Assembly (NCBI RefSeq): GCF_019457535.1
Contig: NZ_CP080417.1
Span: 2,604,001 to 2,668,000 of the forward strand
From: Shewanella halotolerans
GTDB lineage: Bacteria; Pseudomonadota; Gammaproteobacteria; Enterobacterales; Shewanellaceae
DNA: 64,000 nucleotides
Reading direction: 5' to 3'
Part shown: in pieces, positions 8,327 to 17,865 of the stretch
Layout: each line of letters begins with the position of its first letter
Numbering within the stretch: position 1 is the first letter of the stretch
Made by a program: the position numbers and the translations under genes
Notes under the pieces: model-generated
Told to the model about the DNA's origin: nothing
What the model saw: the letters and a program-made list of their open reading frames with translations, nothing else
Database searches by the model: none

Positions 8327-9475
8327 TTAATCTTGCAAGGCTTGCTGCAGCTGATCGGCCAGGGCCTCGATATCTGCCTGGGTATGATTCACATTTAAGG
8401 TGATCCTGAGCCTGGCACTTCCCTGAGGCACGGTCGGTGGCCGAATCGCGCCCACCCAGAAACCCGCGGCCTTTAGTTCACGATCGACCTTGGCAAGCTT
8501 ATCGATATCCCCCACCACCAGCGGCTGTATCGGGGTATGACTACCAAGCAGCCTAAGCCCCCTCGCCTTTGCGGCCAGCTTAAATGCCTCAATCAACTGA
8601 GCCAATCTGTCTCTGCGATCACCGTTTTTAATCAAATTCACCGCCTTGAGGGTCACATGGGCACTGGCCGGCGACAAGGCAGTGGAATAGATATAGTCCC
8701 TGGCATGGGCCACCAGAAAATCGATACTGGCGCGCGAGCCTAAAATCGCCGCACCTTGGCAGCCAAGGGCCTTACCGAAGGTGACGATTTGAAGATCACA
8801 GCGGCTGGCATCGACCCTGTTGTGCCCGCCCAGTGGCAGGACGCCAAAACCGTGGGCATCATCGACTATCAACCAGGCATCATTTGCCTGTGCAAGCGTA
8901 TAGAGCTCATCTATGGGCGCCATGTCGCCATCCATGCTGAAGACGCTCTCGGTCACCACCGCCAGCGGCTGATGCTTATCTACCAGTAGCTTGGCCGCAT
9001 CTAAATCGTTATGGGCGAAGCGTTTTAACTGGGCGCCGCTTTCCAGCAGGCCGTCGATCAGGGAGGCGTGGATCAGCTTATCGGCCACCACCACACTCTC
9101 CTTGTCCAGCAAGGTCTTCATCAAGGCAGAGTTAGCGCTAAAGCCGCTGCTAAAGAGCAAGGCCGCCTCATGGCCGGTAGCCTCGCACAGCGCCTGCTCG
9201 AGCGCCGCGTGGGCATCGCTATAACCTGTGACCAAGGGCGAGGCCCCGCTGCCGACGCCGTATAATCTCGCGCCCTCACCTAGCGCCTCGATAAGCTCAG
9301 GCGATTGACTCAGGCTCAGGTAATCGTTGCTGGCAAAGTTATGCTTGATGCTTCCCTGATGCACTAAACGGTTAGCACCGCCAACCGACTGAGTCAGTTG
9401 CTGACGACGCCTGAGCAGCCCGCTTTGTTCCGCGCGCTGCATCTTTTCATCGATTTTCTGCTGAAGCCGAGGCAT
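8327..9475 (-). CDS. bioF: 8-amino-7-oxononanoate synthase
   Basis: The 382-residue alpha-oxoamine synthase has HKFASNDYLSL-like NFASNDYLSLSQSPEL, GVGSGASPLVTGYSDAHAALE, the aspartate of VDDAHGFGVL, and the PLP lysine in VTFGKALGCQGA. It condenses pimeloyl-ACP with alanine. It sits 22 bp downstream of bioB on the same strand and 35 bp before the upstream bioC start. Confidence 0.97.
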   Translation of the reverse strand: MPRLQQKIDEKMQRAEQSGLLRRRQQLTQSVGGANRLVHQGSIKHNFASNDYLSLSQSPELIEALGEGARLYGVGSGASPLVTGYSDAHAALEQALCEATGHEAALLFSSGFSANSALMKTLLDKESVVVADKLIHASLIDGLLESGAQLKRFAHNDLDAAKLLVDKHQPLAVVTESVFSMDGDMAPIDELYTLAQANDAWLIVDDAHGFGVLPLGGHNRVDASRCDLQIVTFGKALGCQGAAILGSRASIDFLVAHARDYIYSTALSPASAHVTLKAVNLIKNGDRRDRLAQLIEAFKLAAKARGLRLLGSHTPIQPLVVGDIDKLAKVDRELKAAGFWVGAIRPPTVPQGSARLRITLNVNHTQADIEALADQLQQALQD

Positions 9476-9497
9476 ATGGGTTTAATTACCGAGCAAC

Positions 9498-10550
9498 TTA
9501 GAGCGCCGCCGCATCGTAGAAAGGCTGTGAGGCCTTGTCTTTAACGGCCTGCGCCTTGGCAAATACCGCTTTATCCTCTTCGACCGTGCCCGCCTTGCCC
9601 TGCTCGGGATGAAGCCCCAGGCGCTTAAACAGCGTCATATCTTCGTTCTCTTCCGGGTTACTCGTGGTCAACAACTTACAGCCGTAGAAGATAGAGTTGG
9701 CGCCGGCAAAGAAACACATAGCCTGTAGCTCATCCGTCATCTTCTCGCGCCCTGCCGACAGGCGGACCCGTGACAATGGCATCACGATACGCGCCACGGC
9801 GATGGTACGCACAAATTCCAGCGGATCCAGATCGTCTAAGTTTTCAAATGGGGTACCGGCAACCTTCACCAACATGTTGATGGGCACAGACTCGGGATGC
9901 TTAGCCATGTTAGCCAGTTGCTGCAACAGCCCGGCGCGATCGCTCGCCTGCTCGCCCATGCCGACGATACCGCCAGAGCACACCTTCATGCCGGCGGCGC
10001 GCACGTTATCCAGGGTGTTGAGCCTGTCCTGATAGGTACGTGTGGTAATGATATCGCCATAGTATTCTGGCGAGGTATCCAGGTTGTGGTTGTAGTAATC
10101 CAGTCCTGCGTCGGCCAGATCTTTGGCCTGGGATTCGCTGAGCATCCCCAAGGTCATGCAGGTCTCCATGCCCATGGCTTTCACTTCGCTGACCATATCC
10201 TTCAAATACGGCATATCGCGCTCATGGGGATTACGCCAGGCGGCGCCCATACAGAAGCGTGACGCCCCGGCGGCCTTGGCGGCGCGGGCCTCGGTCAGCA
10301 CCTTCTCAATCTCGATCAGTCGCTCTTTCTCAAGGCCGGTATCGTAGCGGGCACTCTGAGGACAGTACTTGCAATCCTCTGGGCAGGCGCCGGTCTTGAT
10401 CGACAGAAGGCGTGAGATCTGCACCTCGTTAGGGTCGAAATGCTGGCGATGAATGCTATGGGCCTTAAACAGCAGGTCATTCATAGGTAGCGCAAAAAGT
10501 GCTTCAATTTCATCACGTTGCCAATCGTGACGTAAGGCTATTTCGGACAT
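9498..10550 (-). CDS. bioB: biotin synthase (radical SAM)
   Basis: The 350-residue protein has the radical-SAM cluster motif CPEDCKYC at residues 56-63 (Cys56, Cys60, Cys63) and the BioB-specific GACPEDCKYCPQSARYDTGL. It also has YYNHNLDTSPEYY for the second cluster and DAPA/dethiobiotin site. It inserts sulfur into dethiobiotin. It is the first gene of the leftward operon and diverges from bioA around the BirA-type operator. Confidence 0.98.
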   Translation of the reverse strand: MSEIALRHDWQRDEIEALFALPMNDLLFKAHSIHRQHFDPNEVQISRLLSIKTGACPEDCKYCPQSARYDTGLEKERLIEIEKVLTEARAAKAAGASRFCMGAAWRNPHERDMPYLKDMVSEVKAMGMETCMTLGMLSESQAKDLADAGLDYYNHNLDTSPEYYGDIITTRTYQDRLNTLDNVRAAGMKVCSGGIVGMGEQASDRAGLLQQLANMAKHPESVPINMLVKVAGTPFENLDDLDPLEFVRTIAVARIVMPLSRVRLSAGREKMTDELQAMCFFAGANSIFYGCKLLTTSNPEENEDMTLFKRLGLHPEQGKAGTVEEDKAVFAKAQAVKDKASQPFYDAAAL

Positions 10551-10639
10551 TGATTACCAACCTTCAAGTTGCTATTTTGAGCCGGAATGCTTGATTTCCG
10601 GCGACATTTATCTTGCTTAGCATACCCTTAGGCCTTAAT

Positions 10640-10672
10640 CTGTCAACGCCAACCAGTTAAACCGGTTTACTA
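10640..10672. promoter_or_regulatory. BirA-type biotin operator between bioB and bioA
   Basis: Half-sites CTGTCAACG (10640-10648) and GGTTTACTA (10664-10672) are separated by exactly 15 bp. This is the spacing of the E. coli bioO half-sites TTGTAAACC and GGTTTACAA. The site lies between the divergent bioB and bioA starts, so BirA holo-repressor could control both arms. Confidence 0.8.
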
Positions 10673-10699
10673 ACGATTAAAAATTAATCAGGATTTTTT

Positions 10700-12040
10700 A
10701 TGTCTGTTAACTCTCAGATCGACCATCAATTCGACCGACAACATATCTGGCACCCCTACACCTCCATGACTCAGGCCCTTCCTGCCTATGGTGTGGTGTC
10801 GGCCGAGGGGTGTGAATTGATCCTGGAAGATGGCAGACGCCTGATCGATGGCACCAGTTCCTGGTGGGCCTGTGTACACGGTTACGGCCACCCCTATATT
10901 CTGGAGGCGATGCAGAAACAGCTATCGACCCTCAGCCATGTGATGTTTGGCGGCATCACCCACCCCAGCGCCATCGCGGTGAGCAAGAAGCTGCTTGCCA
11001 TGACCAGCGAGAATCTTACCAAGGTGTTTCTGGCCGATTCGGGCTCGATTGCCGTCGAGGTGGCGATGAAGATGGCACTGCAATATTGGCAGGGACGCGG
11101 CGCGCCAAACAAGCAGCGAATACTCACGGTAAAGCATGGCTACCATGGCGATACTTTTGCCGCGATGAGCGTGTGCGATCCCGAAGGCGGCATGCATACC
11201 ATGTTTGGCGAGGCGGTGACTCAGCAGCTGTTTGCCCCTGCCCCCAAGACCCCCTTCGGTGAAAACTTGATAGCTGACGATCTCGAGGCGATGGCGTCGC
11301 TGCTTGAAGCCCATCACCAGACCATAGCGGCGGTTATCATAGAGCCTATCATGCAAGGCGCCGGCGCCATGCATTTCTACAGTGCCGACTATCTGAAAGG
11401 ACTGCGTGCCCTGTGCGATCGCTACAAGGTGTTGTTGATCTTAGATGAGATAGCCACAGGCTTTGGCCGCACCGGCAAACTGTTTGCCTACCAGCATGCA
11501 GGTATTGAGGCGGATATTCTCTGTCTGGGTAAGGCGCTCACCGGCGGTTACATCTCTCTGGCTGCCACCCTGTGCAGTGACGAGGTGGCCTTGGGGATCA
11601 GCGACTCCCCCTCCGGCGTCTTCATGCACGGCCCTACCTTCATGGGTAACCCGCTGGCCTGCGCCGCCGCCAGTGCCAGCCTGGATCTGATCAATCAACA
11701 CCAGTGGCCCGAGCAGGTAGCCGCCATCGAACGGCAGATGAAACAGGAGTTAGCAGCCGCCAGCGCAATCGACGGGGTAAAAGCGGTGCGCTGTTTGGGC
11801 GCCGTTGGCGTGATAGAGATGACCCGCAGCGTCAATACCGCAGCATTGCAACAGGCCTTTGTGGATCGCGGCGTCTGGGTTCGCCCCTTCTCGAGCTATA
11901 TCTATATCATGCCGCCTTACACCATTAGCGCGCAGCAGCTTAGCCGCCTCACCCAGGCGATGCTGGAGGTCGCCGCCATCGCGGGGGCTAATGCGAAAGC
12001 ATCGAACGGCGATGACGCGGGCTTTATCAGCCACGGGTAA
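10700..12040 (+). CDS. bioA: adenosylmethionine-8-amino-7-oxononanoate aminotransferase
   Basis: The 446-residue class III aminotransferase starts with the BioA pattern HIWHPYTSMTQALPAYGVVSAEG and SSWWACVHGYGHP. The PLP aspartate is in ILDEIATGFGRTGK and the PLP lysine in LCLGKALTGGYI. It converts KAPA to DAPA using SAM as amino donor. It is divergent from bioBFCD, as in E. coli. Confidence 0.97.
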   Translation: MSVNSQIDHQFDRQHIWHPYTSMTQALPAYGVVSAEGCELILEDGRRLIDGTSSWWACVHGYGHPYILEAMQKQLSTLSHVMFGGITHPSAIAVSKKLLAMTSENLTKVFLADSGSIAVEVAMKMALQYWQGRGAPNKQRILTVKHGYHGDTFAAMSVCDPEGGMHTMFGEAVTQQLFAPAPKTPFGENLIADDLEAMASLLEAHHQTIAAVIIEPIMQGAGAMHFYSADYLKGLRALCDRYKVLLILDEIATGFGRTGKLFAYQHAGIEADILCLGKALTGGYISLAATLCSDEVALGISDSPSGVFMHGPTFMGNPLACAAASASLDLINQHQWPEQVAAIERQMKQELAAASAIDGVKAVRCLGAVGVIEMTRSVNTAALQQAFVDRGVWVRPFSSYIYIMPPYTISAQQLSRLTQAMLEVAAIAGANAKASNGDDAGFISHG

Positions 12041-12201
12041 CCCAGCTTTCCTTTCTAATTTCAAGGGCACAAGATTGCGCCCTTCAACTCCCGCTGAGCT
12101 ATAGTTAGCCAAGGCGTGCCGATTCGCTTAAGTCTCAGCGCGCTGATTGGCGCTCCATCGAATCGCACTCGACAGGCTCAACTCAGAAAACCGGGAAAGC
12201 T

Positions 12202-12624
12202 ATGCCTCTCACCGACGAGCAAAAACAGCTTATTCAAAAATCCTTTGCCGAGATCAATCGGCAAAACAGTAACTTCGCTTCGCACTTCTACGATTGCCTG
12301 TTCGCCATGGCGCCCTTGATCCGTCCCATGTTCCAGAGCGAGCGGCCGGTATTCGAGTATCATTTCAACGAGCTTATCACCACGGCCGTCGCCAAGGTAC
12401 ATCAATTCAATGAGGTCAAGCCTAAGCTAGAGGAGCTGGGACGAAAGCATCTGGATTACGGCGTCACTATCAGCCAATTTGAGGTGGTGCGCGCCGCCTT
12501 GTTGCTGTCGATTCAGGATTGTCTGCGAGACGCATCCAGCCCGGCTATCGAGCAGGCCTGGTCAAGTTATTACGATGAGATTGCCAAGGTGATGATTGCC
12601 GCCATGCAGGAAGCGGCATCCTGA
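12202..12624 (+). CDS. single-domain bacterial haemoglobin
   Basis: A 140-residue all-helical globin. The proximal haem histidine is probably His83 in LGRKHLDYGV, a pattern shared with bacterial haemoglobins and globin domains of flavohaemoproteins. The N-terminal helix is LTDEQKQLIQKSFAEI. There is no reductase domain. A role in NO or oxygen handling is likely from the family; the partner reductase is not evident nearby. Confidence 0.8.
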   Translation: MPLTDEQKQLIQKSFAEINRQNSNFASHFYDCLFAMAPLIRPMFQSERPVFEYHFNELITTAVAKVHQFNEVKPKLEELGRKHLDYGVTISQFEVVRAALLLSIQDCLRDASSPAIEQAWSSYYDEIAKVMIAAMQEAAS

Positions 12625-12655
12625 TCAGGCTGCCAGCATCTCGCCTATCTTAATC

Positions 12656-13777
12656 TTATACTTTTTCCCGCTTCAGCCAGTCGCTTAACTGTACCATTCC
12701 CTCATCGATCGAAACCAAGGGGCGATAGTTAAGGTCGCGCTTGGCCGCAGAGATGTCGAAATAGTGACTGGTAGAGAGCTGTCTGGCTACGAAGCGTGTC
12801 ATGATGGGCTCATCGCGCTTCCCCAGCAGGCCGTAGACCCCTTCTAACAGGGCGCCGGCCAGATAGGCGACGCTGGCGGGCACCCGCTGCTCGACCTTGG
12901 GCAATTCGGCACAGGCCAAGATCTTGTTGAGCATGGCCGCCATGGTGATCGGCTCATCGTTACTCAAAAAGTAACACTTTCCGGCGCACCGCTGTGGGTT
13001 CTGCTTGAGGGTCAACGCCGCCAAAATATGGGCGTAGGCCGCGTTGCCAACATAGATGGTATCCACCAGCTTATCGGCCTTACCCACTAACTTGAGCTTA
13101 CCGGCTCGTGCACGGGCGATCACCCTGGGCACCAGGTGAGGATCTTCCGGCCCCCAGATGAGATGGGGCCGAAGGGATACGGTATTTAGCTTGCCTTCAG
13201 AGGGAAAATCAGCACTCGACAATGAGGTGCCATTTGCGGCCGTCACCCTCTGCTCGGCGATCGCCTTGGACTCGCCATAATAGTTGAGGAAATGACTGGC
13301 ATAGGGCGCGCGCTCGTCTATGCCAGATTCATCTTCACCGGCAAAGGTCACACTCGGGGTACTGGTATAGACGAAACTGTCTATGCCATGGGCGACAGCG
13401 GCCTTAAGCAGGTTGTCACAGCCCAGCACGTTAGGGGCAAAATAACTCTCCTTGCTGCCCCACACCCCGGCCTTAGAGGCCACATGGAAAACCAAGTCGC
13501 AGCCCGCCATGGCGTCTGTCAATGCGTCAAGATCGCAGATATCGCCGCTCACCATGTTAACGCCCATGGCCTCAAGCTCGGGATAATGCCCTCTGGCAAA
13601 GCCTGTCACTTCGATGCCCGCCGCTATGAGGCGCTGACAGATCGCCTTACCCAGAAAGCCGCCGGCGCCGGTTACCAAGGCATGGCGGCTAAGACCCGCC
13701 AGCAGGGTTAACGCCTCAAGCTCTTCAGGGAGCAGATTTACGTTGTCTGTGTGATTAGAATGCTTGGTGATGCTCAC
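12656..13777 (-). CDS. oleD: OleD, NADPH-dependent beta-keto acid reductase
   Basis: The 373-residue extended short-chain dehydrogenase has the Rossmann motif VTGAGGFLGKAICQRL and the catalytic YxxxK in YYGESKAIAEQR, with a 3-beta-hydroxysteroid dehydrogenase-like body. OleD reduces the beta-keto acid made by OleA to a beta-hydroxy acid. It is the last gene of the leftward ole operon, 6 bp after oleC. Confidence 0.92.
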   Translation of the reverse strand: MSITKHSNHTDNVNLLPEELEALTLLAGLSRHALVTGAGGFLGKAICQRLIAAGIEVTGFARGHYPELEAMGVNMVSGDICDLDALTDAMAGCDLVFHVASKAGVWGSKESYFAPNVLGCDNLLKAAVAHGIDSFVYTSTPSVTFAGEDESGIDERAPYASHFLNYYGESKAIAEQRVTAANGTSLSSADFPSEGKLNTVSLRPHLIWGPEDPHLVPRVIARARAGKLKLVGKADKLVDTIYVGNAAYAHILAALTLKQNPQRCAGKCYFLSNDEPITMAAMLNKILACAELPKVEQRVPASVAYLAGALLEGVYGLLGKRDEPIMTRFVARQLSTSHYFDISAAKRDLNYRPLVSIDEGMVQLSDWLKREKV

Positions 13778-13783
13778 GGGCGA

Positions 13784-15475
13784 TCACTCCTTGTAGGTGG
13801 ACTGCGCCCAGACCGCCAGCTTCTCTCTGAAGATCTTGGCGTTATGGCGGATATCGACGGGAAAGCCCGGATGGATCAGAAAGCGGGTGATCCCCTGAGT
13901 CTGGCTATGGGCCTCACCCAGCAGCCTAAGCTCGGTATAAAGCGCCGCGGCATTGCTACAACTCAGCCCCTGCTCCAACTCGAGACAAATTAAGGGCTGC
14001 ATCTCCCCTTTTACCTCTATGCCCACCAAGGCGGAACGCTTGATGTCGCTGTGAGTGTTGTAGATACGCTCGCAGGGGATAGAGAAATAACGCCGTGGCT
14101 GACCATCGACCATGCAATCCACCCTGTGGGCCTTACGACCGCACATCCACAGGCGTCCCTGATTATCGAGATAACCCAGATCCCCCATGCGGTGATAATG
14201 CTGACCCTCGCCATCGAAGATCTTCGCCTGGGCCGTGGCCTTATCGCGCCGATAATAGCTGGCACTCACCATGGGGCCCTGCACCACAATCTCGCCTATC
14301 TGCTCCCTTAGCAGGCAGAGATCCGCCGACCAAGTTGGGATCTCGGCCTCATCTATCTCTATGATATGCATGCTGACGCCATCTATCGGCTTGCCGACAC
14401 AGATGCCGCCGCCATTGTCTGTAACTTCGGTAGTATCAAACAGCTCGTGACTGGTTATCATGCTCAGCGGCAGTGATTCGGTAGCCCCGTAGGAGTTAAG
14501 CACCGGCGCATCACTCGTTAGCATCTCACTGAAACGCTTAATAGATGCAATGGTCGCCGGGGCGCCCGCCGAGATCACCCGTTTCAGGCTGCCAAGTTTT
14601 ACCTTTTTATCCCGTGAAGTGCCCGCCAGCCCCAAGCGCTCGATAAGCGCCGGATTGACGAACATGTTAGTGCAGGCATAACGCTCGATGGCCGCAAAGA
14701 TATAATCGGGATTAGCTGTGATCGGCTTGCTGGCATCCATCTCTGGCACGATCGAGGCCATGCCCAGCGCTGGGCCAAACAGGGAAAACAGCGGGAAGGT
14801 GGCGAGATCCCGCTCACCGGGCGCTATCTGATAGTCGTGCTTGAGGGCGCTGATCTGCGCCTCAAACATACGATGGGAATAGACCACGCCCTTAGGGGTG
14901 CCCGTGCTGCCACTGGTAAACAAGATGGCGCACATCTCGTCACAATCGAGCTGAGCCATAGAGAAAGGCCCCTTGCCTCGCCCTAGTTGCTTAAGCTGTT
15001 CCAGGCTCGCACCGCCCCACAGCTTACTGCCGCCGACGGTCACCAGGTGAGTCAGGCTTGACTTGCCCCAACCAAACAGGCGTCTGGCCAGGTGGGCCTT
15101 GGGGATCCCGATAAAGGCATCGGGCTCGGCCTCTTGAAAACACTGCTTGAGGTTTTTCACCCCCATGCCTGGATCCACCAAGATAGGGATTATCCCAGCC
15201 TTAAACAGGGCGAAGGTTAAGGCGAAGAACTCAAGGCTCGGCGTCACCATCAGCACCGCCTTGGCGCCGCGTTTGATGCCATAGGCATACAGGCCGTGGG
15301 CCAGGATGTCGCTCATGGCATCAAGCTCGGCAAAATTCAGCTCTTGGTACTCAAGCTGTTTACTCAAGACCCCACTGGCCTTTTGTACCGCCACCGCCAG
15401 CTCATTGGGGGCCTCTTTGGCCGCCCGGTTGAGATGACGACACAAATTGGCGCCGACTTGAATCGTCTCTGACAT
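13784..15475 (-). CDS. oleC: OleC, beta-lactone synthetase
   Basis: The 563-residue AMP-binding family enzyme has the adenylation loop ILFTSGSTGTPKGVVYSH, NSYGATESLPLS and RMGDLGYLDNQGRLWMCGRKAHRV. OleC uses ATP to close the beta-hydroxy acid to a cis-beta-lactone. Assignment rests on its place between oleB and oleD; in isolation it would be called a generic acyl-CoA synthetase. Confidence 0.92.
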   Translation of the reverse strand: MSETIQVGANLCRHLNRAAKEAPNELAVAVQKASGVLSKQLEYQELNFAELDAMSDILAHGLYAYGIKRGAKAVLMVTPSLEFFALTFALFKAGIIPILVDPGMGVKNLKQCFQEAEPDAFIGIPKAHLARRLFGWGKSSLTHLVTVGGSKLWGGASLEQLKQLGRGKGPFSMAQLDCDEMCAILFTSGSTGTPKGVVYSHRMFEAQISALKHDYQIAPGERDLATFPLFSLFGPALGMASIVPEMDASKPITANPDYIFAAIERYACTNMFVNPALIERLGLAGTSRDKKVKLGSLKRVISAGAPATIASIKRFSEMLTSDAPVLNSYGATESLPLSMITSHELFDTTEVTDNGGGICVGKPIDGVSMHIIEIDEAEIPTWSADLCLLREQIGEIVVQGPMVSASYYRRDKATAQAKIFDGEGQHYHRMGDLGYLDNQGRLWMCGRKAHRVDCMVDGQPRRYFSIPCERIYNTHSDIKRSALVGIEVKGEMQPLICLELEQGLSCSNAAALYTELRLLGEAHSQTQGITRFLIHPGFPVDIRHNAKIFREKLAVWAQSTYKE

Positions 15476-15530
15476 CCGCCTTACCCTTTTTTTACGTTAA
15501 TGCGTGACCGTTTTTACGTTAATACGTGAG

Positions 15531-16403
15531 TTAACGCGCCATAAATTGCTGCACCTGGGCCACCACCTCATCGCTGGCATCTTCCAGGATATAGTGACCA
15601 CAGTCGGCAAACTCATGCACCTCAGCCTCGGGGAATCGACGCTTCCACTCATCGAGGAAGTGTTTGTCGAATACAAAGTCTTTGAGTCCCCAGCAGATCA
15701 TCATAGGCAATTGGCTAAACTGGCTCAGTTTCTCGCTGATCTCGCTCACCAGTTCATAGTTGCGATCACCGGGCTTGAGCGGAATATCCTGCACGAAGCG
15801 CAGGGTCGAGATACGATTCGCCCAAGAGTTAAACGGCGCCACATAGGCCTCGCGTATCGCCTTTGGCATAGGCGCGCGCTTAACGCCAATATAAGAAGCG
15901 ATAGAGGAGAAGGCATTAAAACCGCGTACTAATACTGTGCCCAGAAGGGTGTTACGACAGATCCACAGCGCCCAAGGAAACGGCTTAGCTTCTGGCAGAT
16001 GAAAGGCGCCAGTGTTGAGCACTACGATTTTCTTGATCCGCTCGGGATGACGGGCCGCATAGCCCATGCCTATCATGCCGCCCCAGTCGTGAACGATCAG
16101 GGTGATCTTCTCTTTCACCTCAAGGTGATCCAGCAAGGCTTCCAGATCGTCGATACGATTCTTCAGGGTATAGTCGTAACCGGCATCGTCTGGCTTATCC
16201 GACAGACCGCAGCCGATATGATCCGGCACTATGCACTGATGATTCGGGCTCAACGCCGTCACCAGATTGCGATAATAGAAAGACCAGCTCGGGTTGCCAT
16301 GCACCATGACCACGGGCTCACCCTGGCCTTCATTCACATATTGCAACTTGTGACCATTACGATCTAAGTAATTGCGCTTAAAAGGAAATAACGAATCGAG
16401 CAT
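15531..16403 (-). CDS. oleB: OleB, beta-lactone decarboxylase (alpha/beta hydrolase)
   Basis: The 290-residue protein is of haloalkane dehalogenase type: MVHGNPSWSFYYRNL oxyanion region, nucleophile Asp106 in IVHDWGGMIG, and the late histidine in ADCGHYILEDA. OleB opens the beta-lactone to the cis-olefin and CO2. A 55-bp gap follows to oleC and 90 bp precede it to oleA. Confidence 0.9.
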   Translation of the reverse strand: MLDSLFPFKRNYLDRNGHKLQYVNEGQGEPVVMVHGNPSWSFYYRNLVTALSPNHQCIVPDHIGCGLSDKPDDAGYDYTLKNRIDDLEALLDHLEVKEKITLIVHDWGGMIGMGYAARHPERIKKIVVLNTGAFHLPEAKPFPWALWICRNTLLGTVLVRGFNAFSSIASYIGVKRAPMPKAIREAYVAPFNSWANRISTLRFVQDIPLKPGDRNYELVSEISEKLSQFSQLPMMICWGLKDFVFDKHFLDEWKRRFPEAEVHEFADCGHYILEDASDEVVAQVQQFMAR

Positions 16404-16493
16404 GGGGGTACCTGTTATGATTATGCGTTAAGTGGGCGCCGCCCCTCGGCGTCGCCCCTATGCTGTACTGTCAGTAAGAAGATGAAGGGCGCT

Positions 16494-17543
16494 CTACCAC
16501 TTGAGTCCAAGCATCATGCAGTTGAGACCACTGCCTATACCGAGGAAACTGACCTGATCGCCCTTGCGCAGGAAACCCTGGTCGTGTGCCATGGCTGCCG
16601 TCACAGGCAGCGAGACTGTGCCCATGTTGCCGAGTAGCTGATAGGTAGGGAACTCTTTCTCCTGAGGGATATTGAGCGCGCTCAGCACCTGCTTACGGTT
16701 TGAGGCCCCCACCTGATGACAGATCACCTTATCGACCTGCTCCACCAGCCAGTTACGCTGCTCGAGGAAATGCGCCCAGGTATGGCGAGCCAGCTCGACC
16801 CCTTCTTTCAGCAGGGCCACACCGTCGGTGCGCATAAACTCGCGGTATAGCTGGGTGCCCGCTTCCTGTAATCCCCATTGACAGAGATTATGATGTTCGG
16901 GCGCCGAAAGGTGACTCGCCCCGAGCAGCTGATGCTGACGCTCACTCTTAAGCGGCAGGCTGCCATCGGTAAGCAGCACAGCCACGGCGCCAGAGCCACC
17001 GGTCAGGGTCGCCAGCGACTGGGCATAATTCTGCATCGTGGGCTCGGCCAGCATGTTATCTATGGTGATATCCACGATATGACGCGCCGACTCGCAGGAA
17101 ACCACCAGGCCAGCCTTGATCTGACCCAGCTCGATGCGGTTAGCGATATCCAGAATGCCGGACAACACACCCAGACAGGCGTTGCTGATGTCGTAGATGG
17201 CGGTGTCCTTAGACACCCCAAGCTCGGCGGCGATACGACAGGCGGTCGCCGGCTCGTGCTGATCGCGGCAGACACCGGTATAGATCACGGCGCCGAGATC
17301 GGCCACATCTATCCCCGTCTCCTCGATAGACTTGTGCGCCGCCGCCAGGGCGCCATCGGACAATCTATGCCCTTTCGGCCACCAGCGACGCTCATGGATC
17401 CCGGTCAATGCGGCGAGCTGCCCCATAGGGATCCTGAATTTCTGATACAAGGGAGCTAATCGAGACTCTAACTCTGAAGTCGAAACCACTTCAGGTGCCA
17501 GCTCATAGGCCAGACTATTTATAAAAACGCGAGAATATTTCAT
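16494..17543 (-). CDS. oleA: OleA, fatty acyl-CoA head-to-head condensing enzyme
   Basis: The 349-residue thiolase-fold protein is like FabH. The catalytic Cys123 is in ISNACLGVLSG, with Glu97 26 residues before it, the same spacing as Glu117 and Cys143 of Xanthomonas OleA. A histidine (His276, VICHQVGASN) and an asparagine (Asn306, LLGNMGTV) complete the pocket. It joins two acyl chains into a beta-keto acid. In Shewanella the pathway yields a C31 polyunsaturated hydrocarbon tied to growth in the cold. Confidence 0.94.
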   Translation of the reverse strand: MKYSRVFINSLAYELAPEVVSTSELESRLAPLYQKFRIPMGQLAALTGIHERRWWPKGHRLSDGALAAAHKSIEETGIDVADLGAVIYTGVCRDQHEPATACRIAAELGVSKDTAIYDISNACLGVLSGILDIANRIELGQIKAGLVVSCESARHIVDITIDNMLAEPTMQNYAQSLATLTGGSGAVAVLLTDGSLPLKSERQHQLLGASHLSAPEHHNLCQWGLQEAGTQLYREFMRTDGVALLKEGVELARHTWAHFLEQRNWLVEQVDKVICHQVGASNRKQVLSALNIPQEKEFPTYQLLGNMGTVSLPVTAAMAHDQGFLRKGDQVSFLGIGSGLNCMMLGLKW

Positions 17544-17865
17544 GAAACCGTTCTGTTTCGCTCATTATATCGGCACTTATTCGGCCAATTTTTATCTTTC
17601 AGTGTTAACCCGCCATTTGAGCAAGAAACGGCGAATGATTCAATAAAAAACCGCCATAGGGCGGCTTTTTTCGACATCGATCGGCAAATTTATGACAGCG
17701 CCCGCTGGTTTCTTCTCTAGAAGCTAATTGCCTGAAAAGCTCATCTGCCGATTCTTGGTTCGTTAAGTGGCTAAAAAAGCAACTCTGGCAGTACTAATCA
17801 GACAAGCACCAATCTTGCGGGCGTGAGTCTGACAGTCGCTAATCTGGCAAACTCTATTCTGGCAA
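17544..17865. other. intergenic region with one terminator
   Basis: This 322-bp gap holds no gene. It has the oleA leader on the left and the hairpin at 17642-17672 described separately. Between about 17780 and 17870 there are several loose copies of a CTGGCA/CTGACA-rich stretch with no clear period. Confidence 0.4.
17642..17672 (-). terminator. rho-independent terminator
   Basis: The stem CCGCC/GGCGG is flanked by an A-run and a T-run on either side. It lies about 195 bp past the stop of the methyltransferase gene, reading leftward, and could also act as a bidirectional insulator before oleA. Confidence 0.8.

Noticed and set aside
12116..12319. Rightward frame overlapping the globin start in another phase
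   Set aside because: It shares most of its length with the globin gene, which has clear family features.
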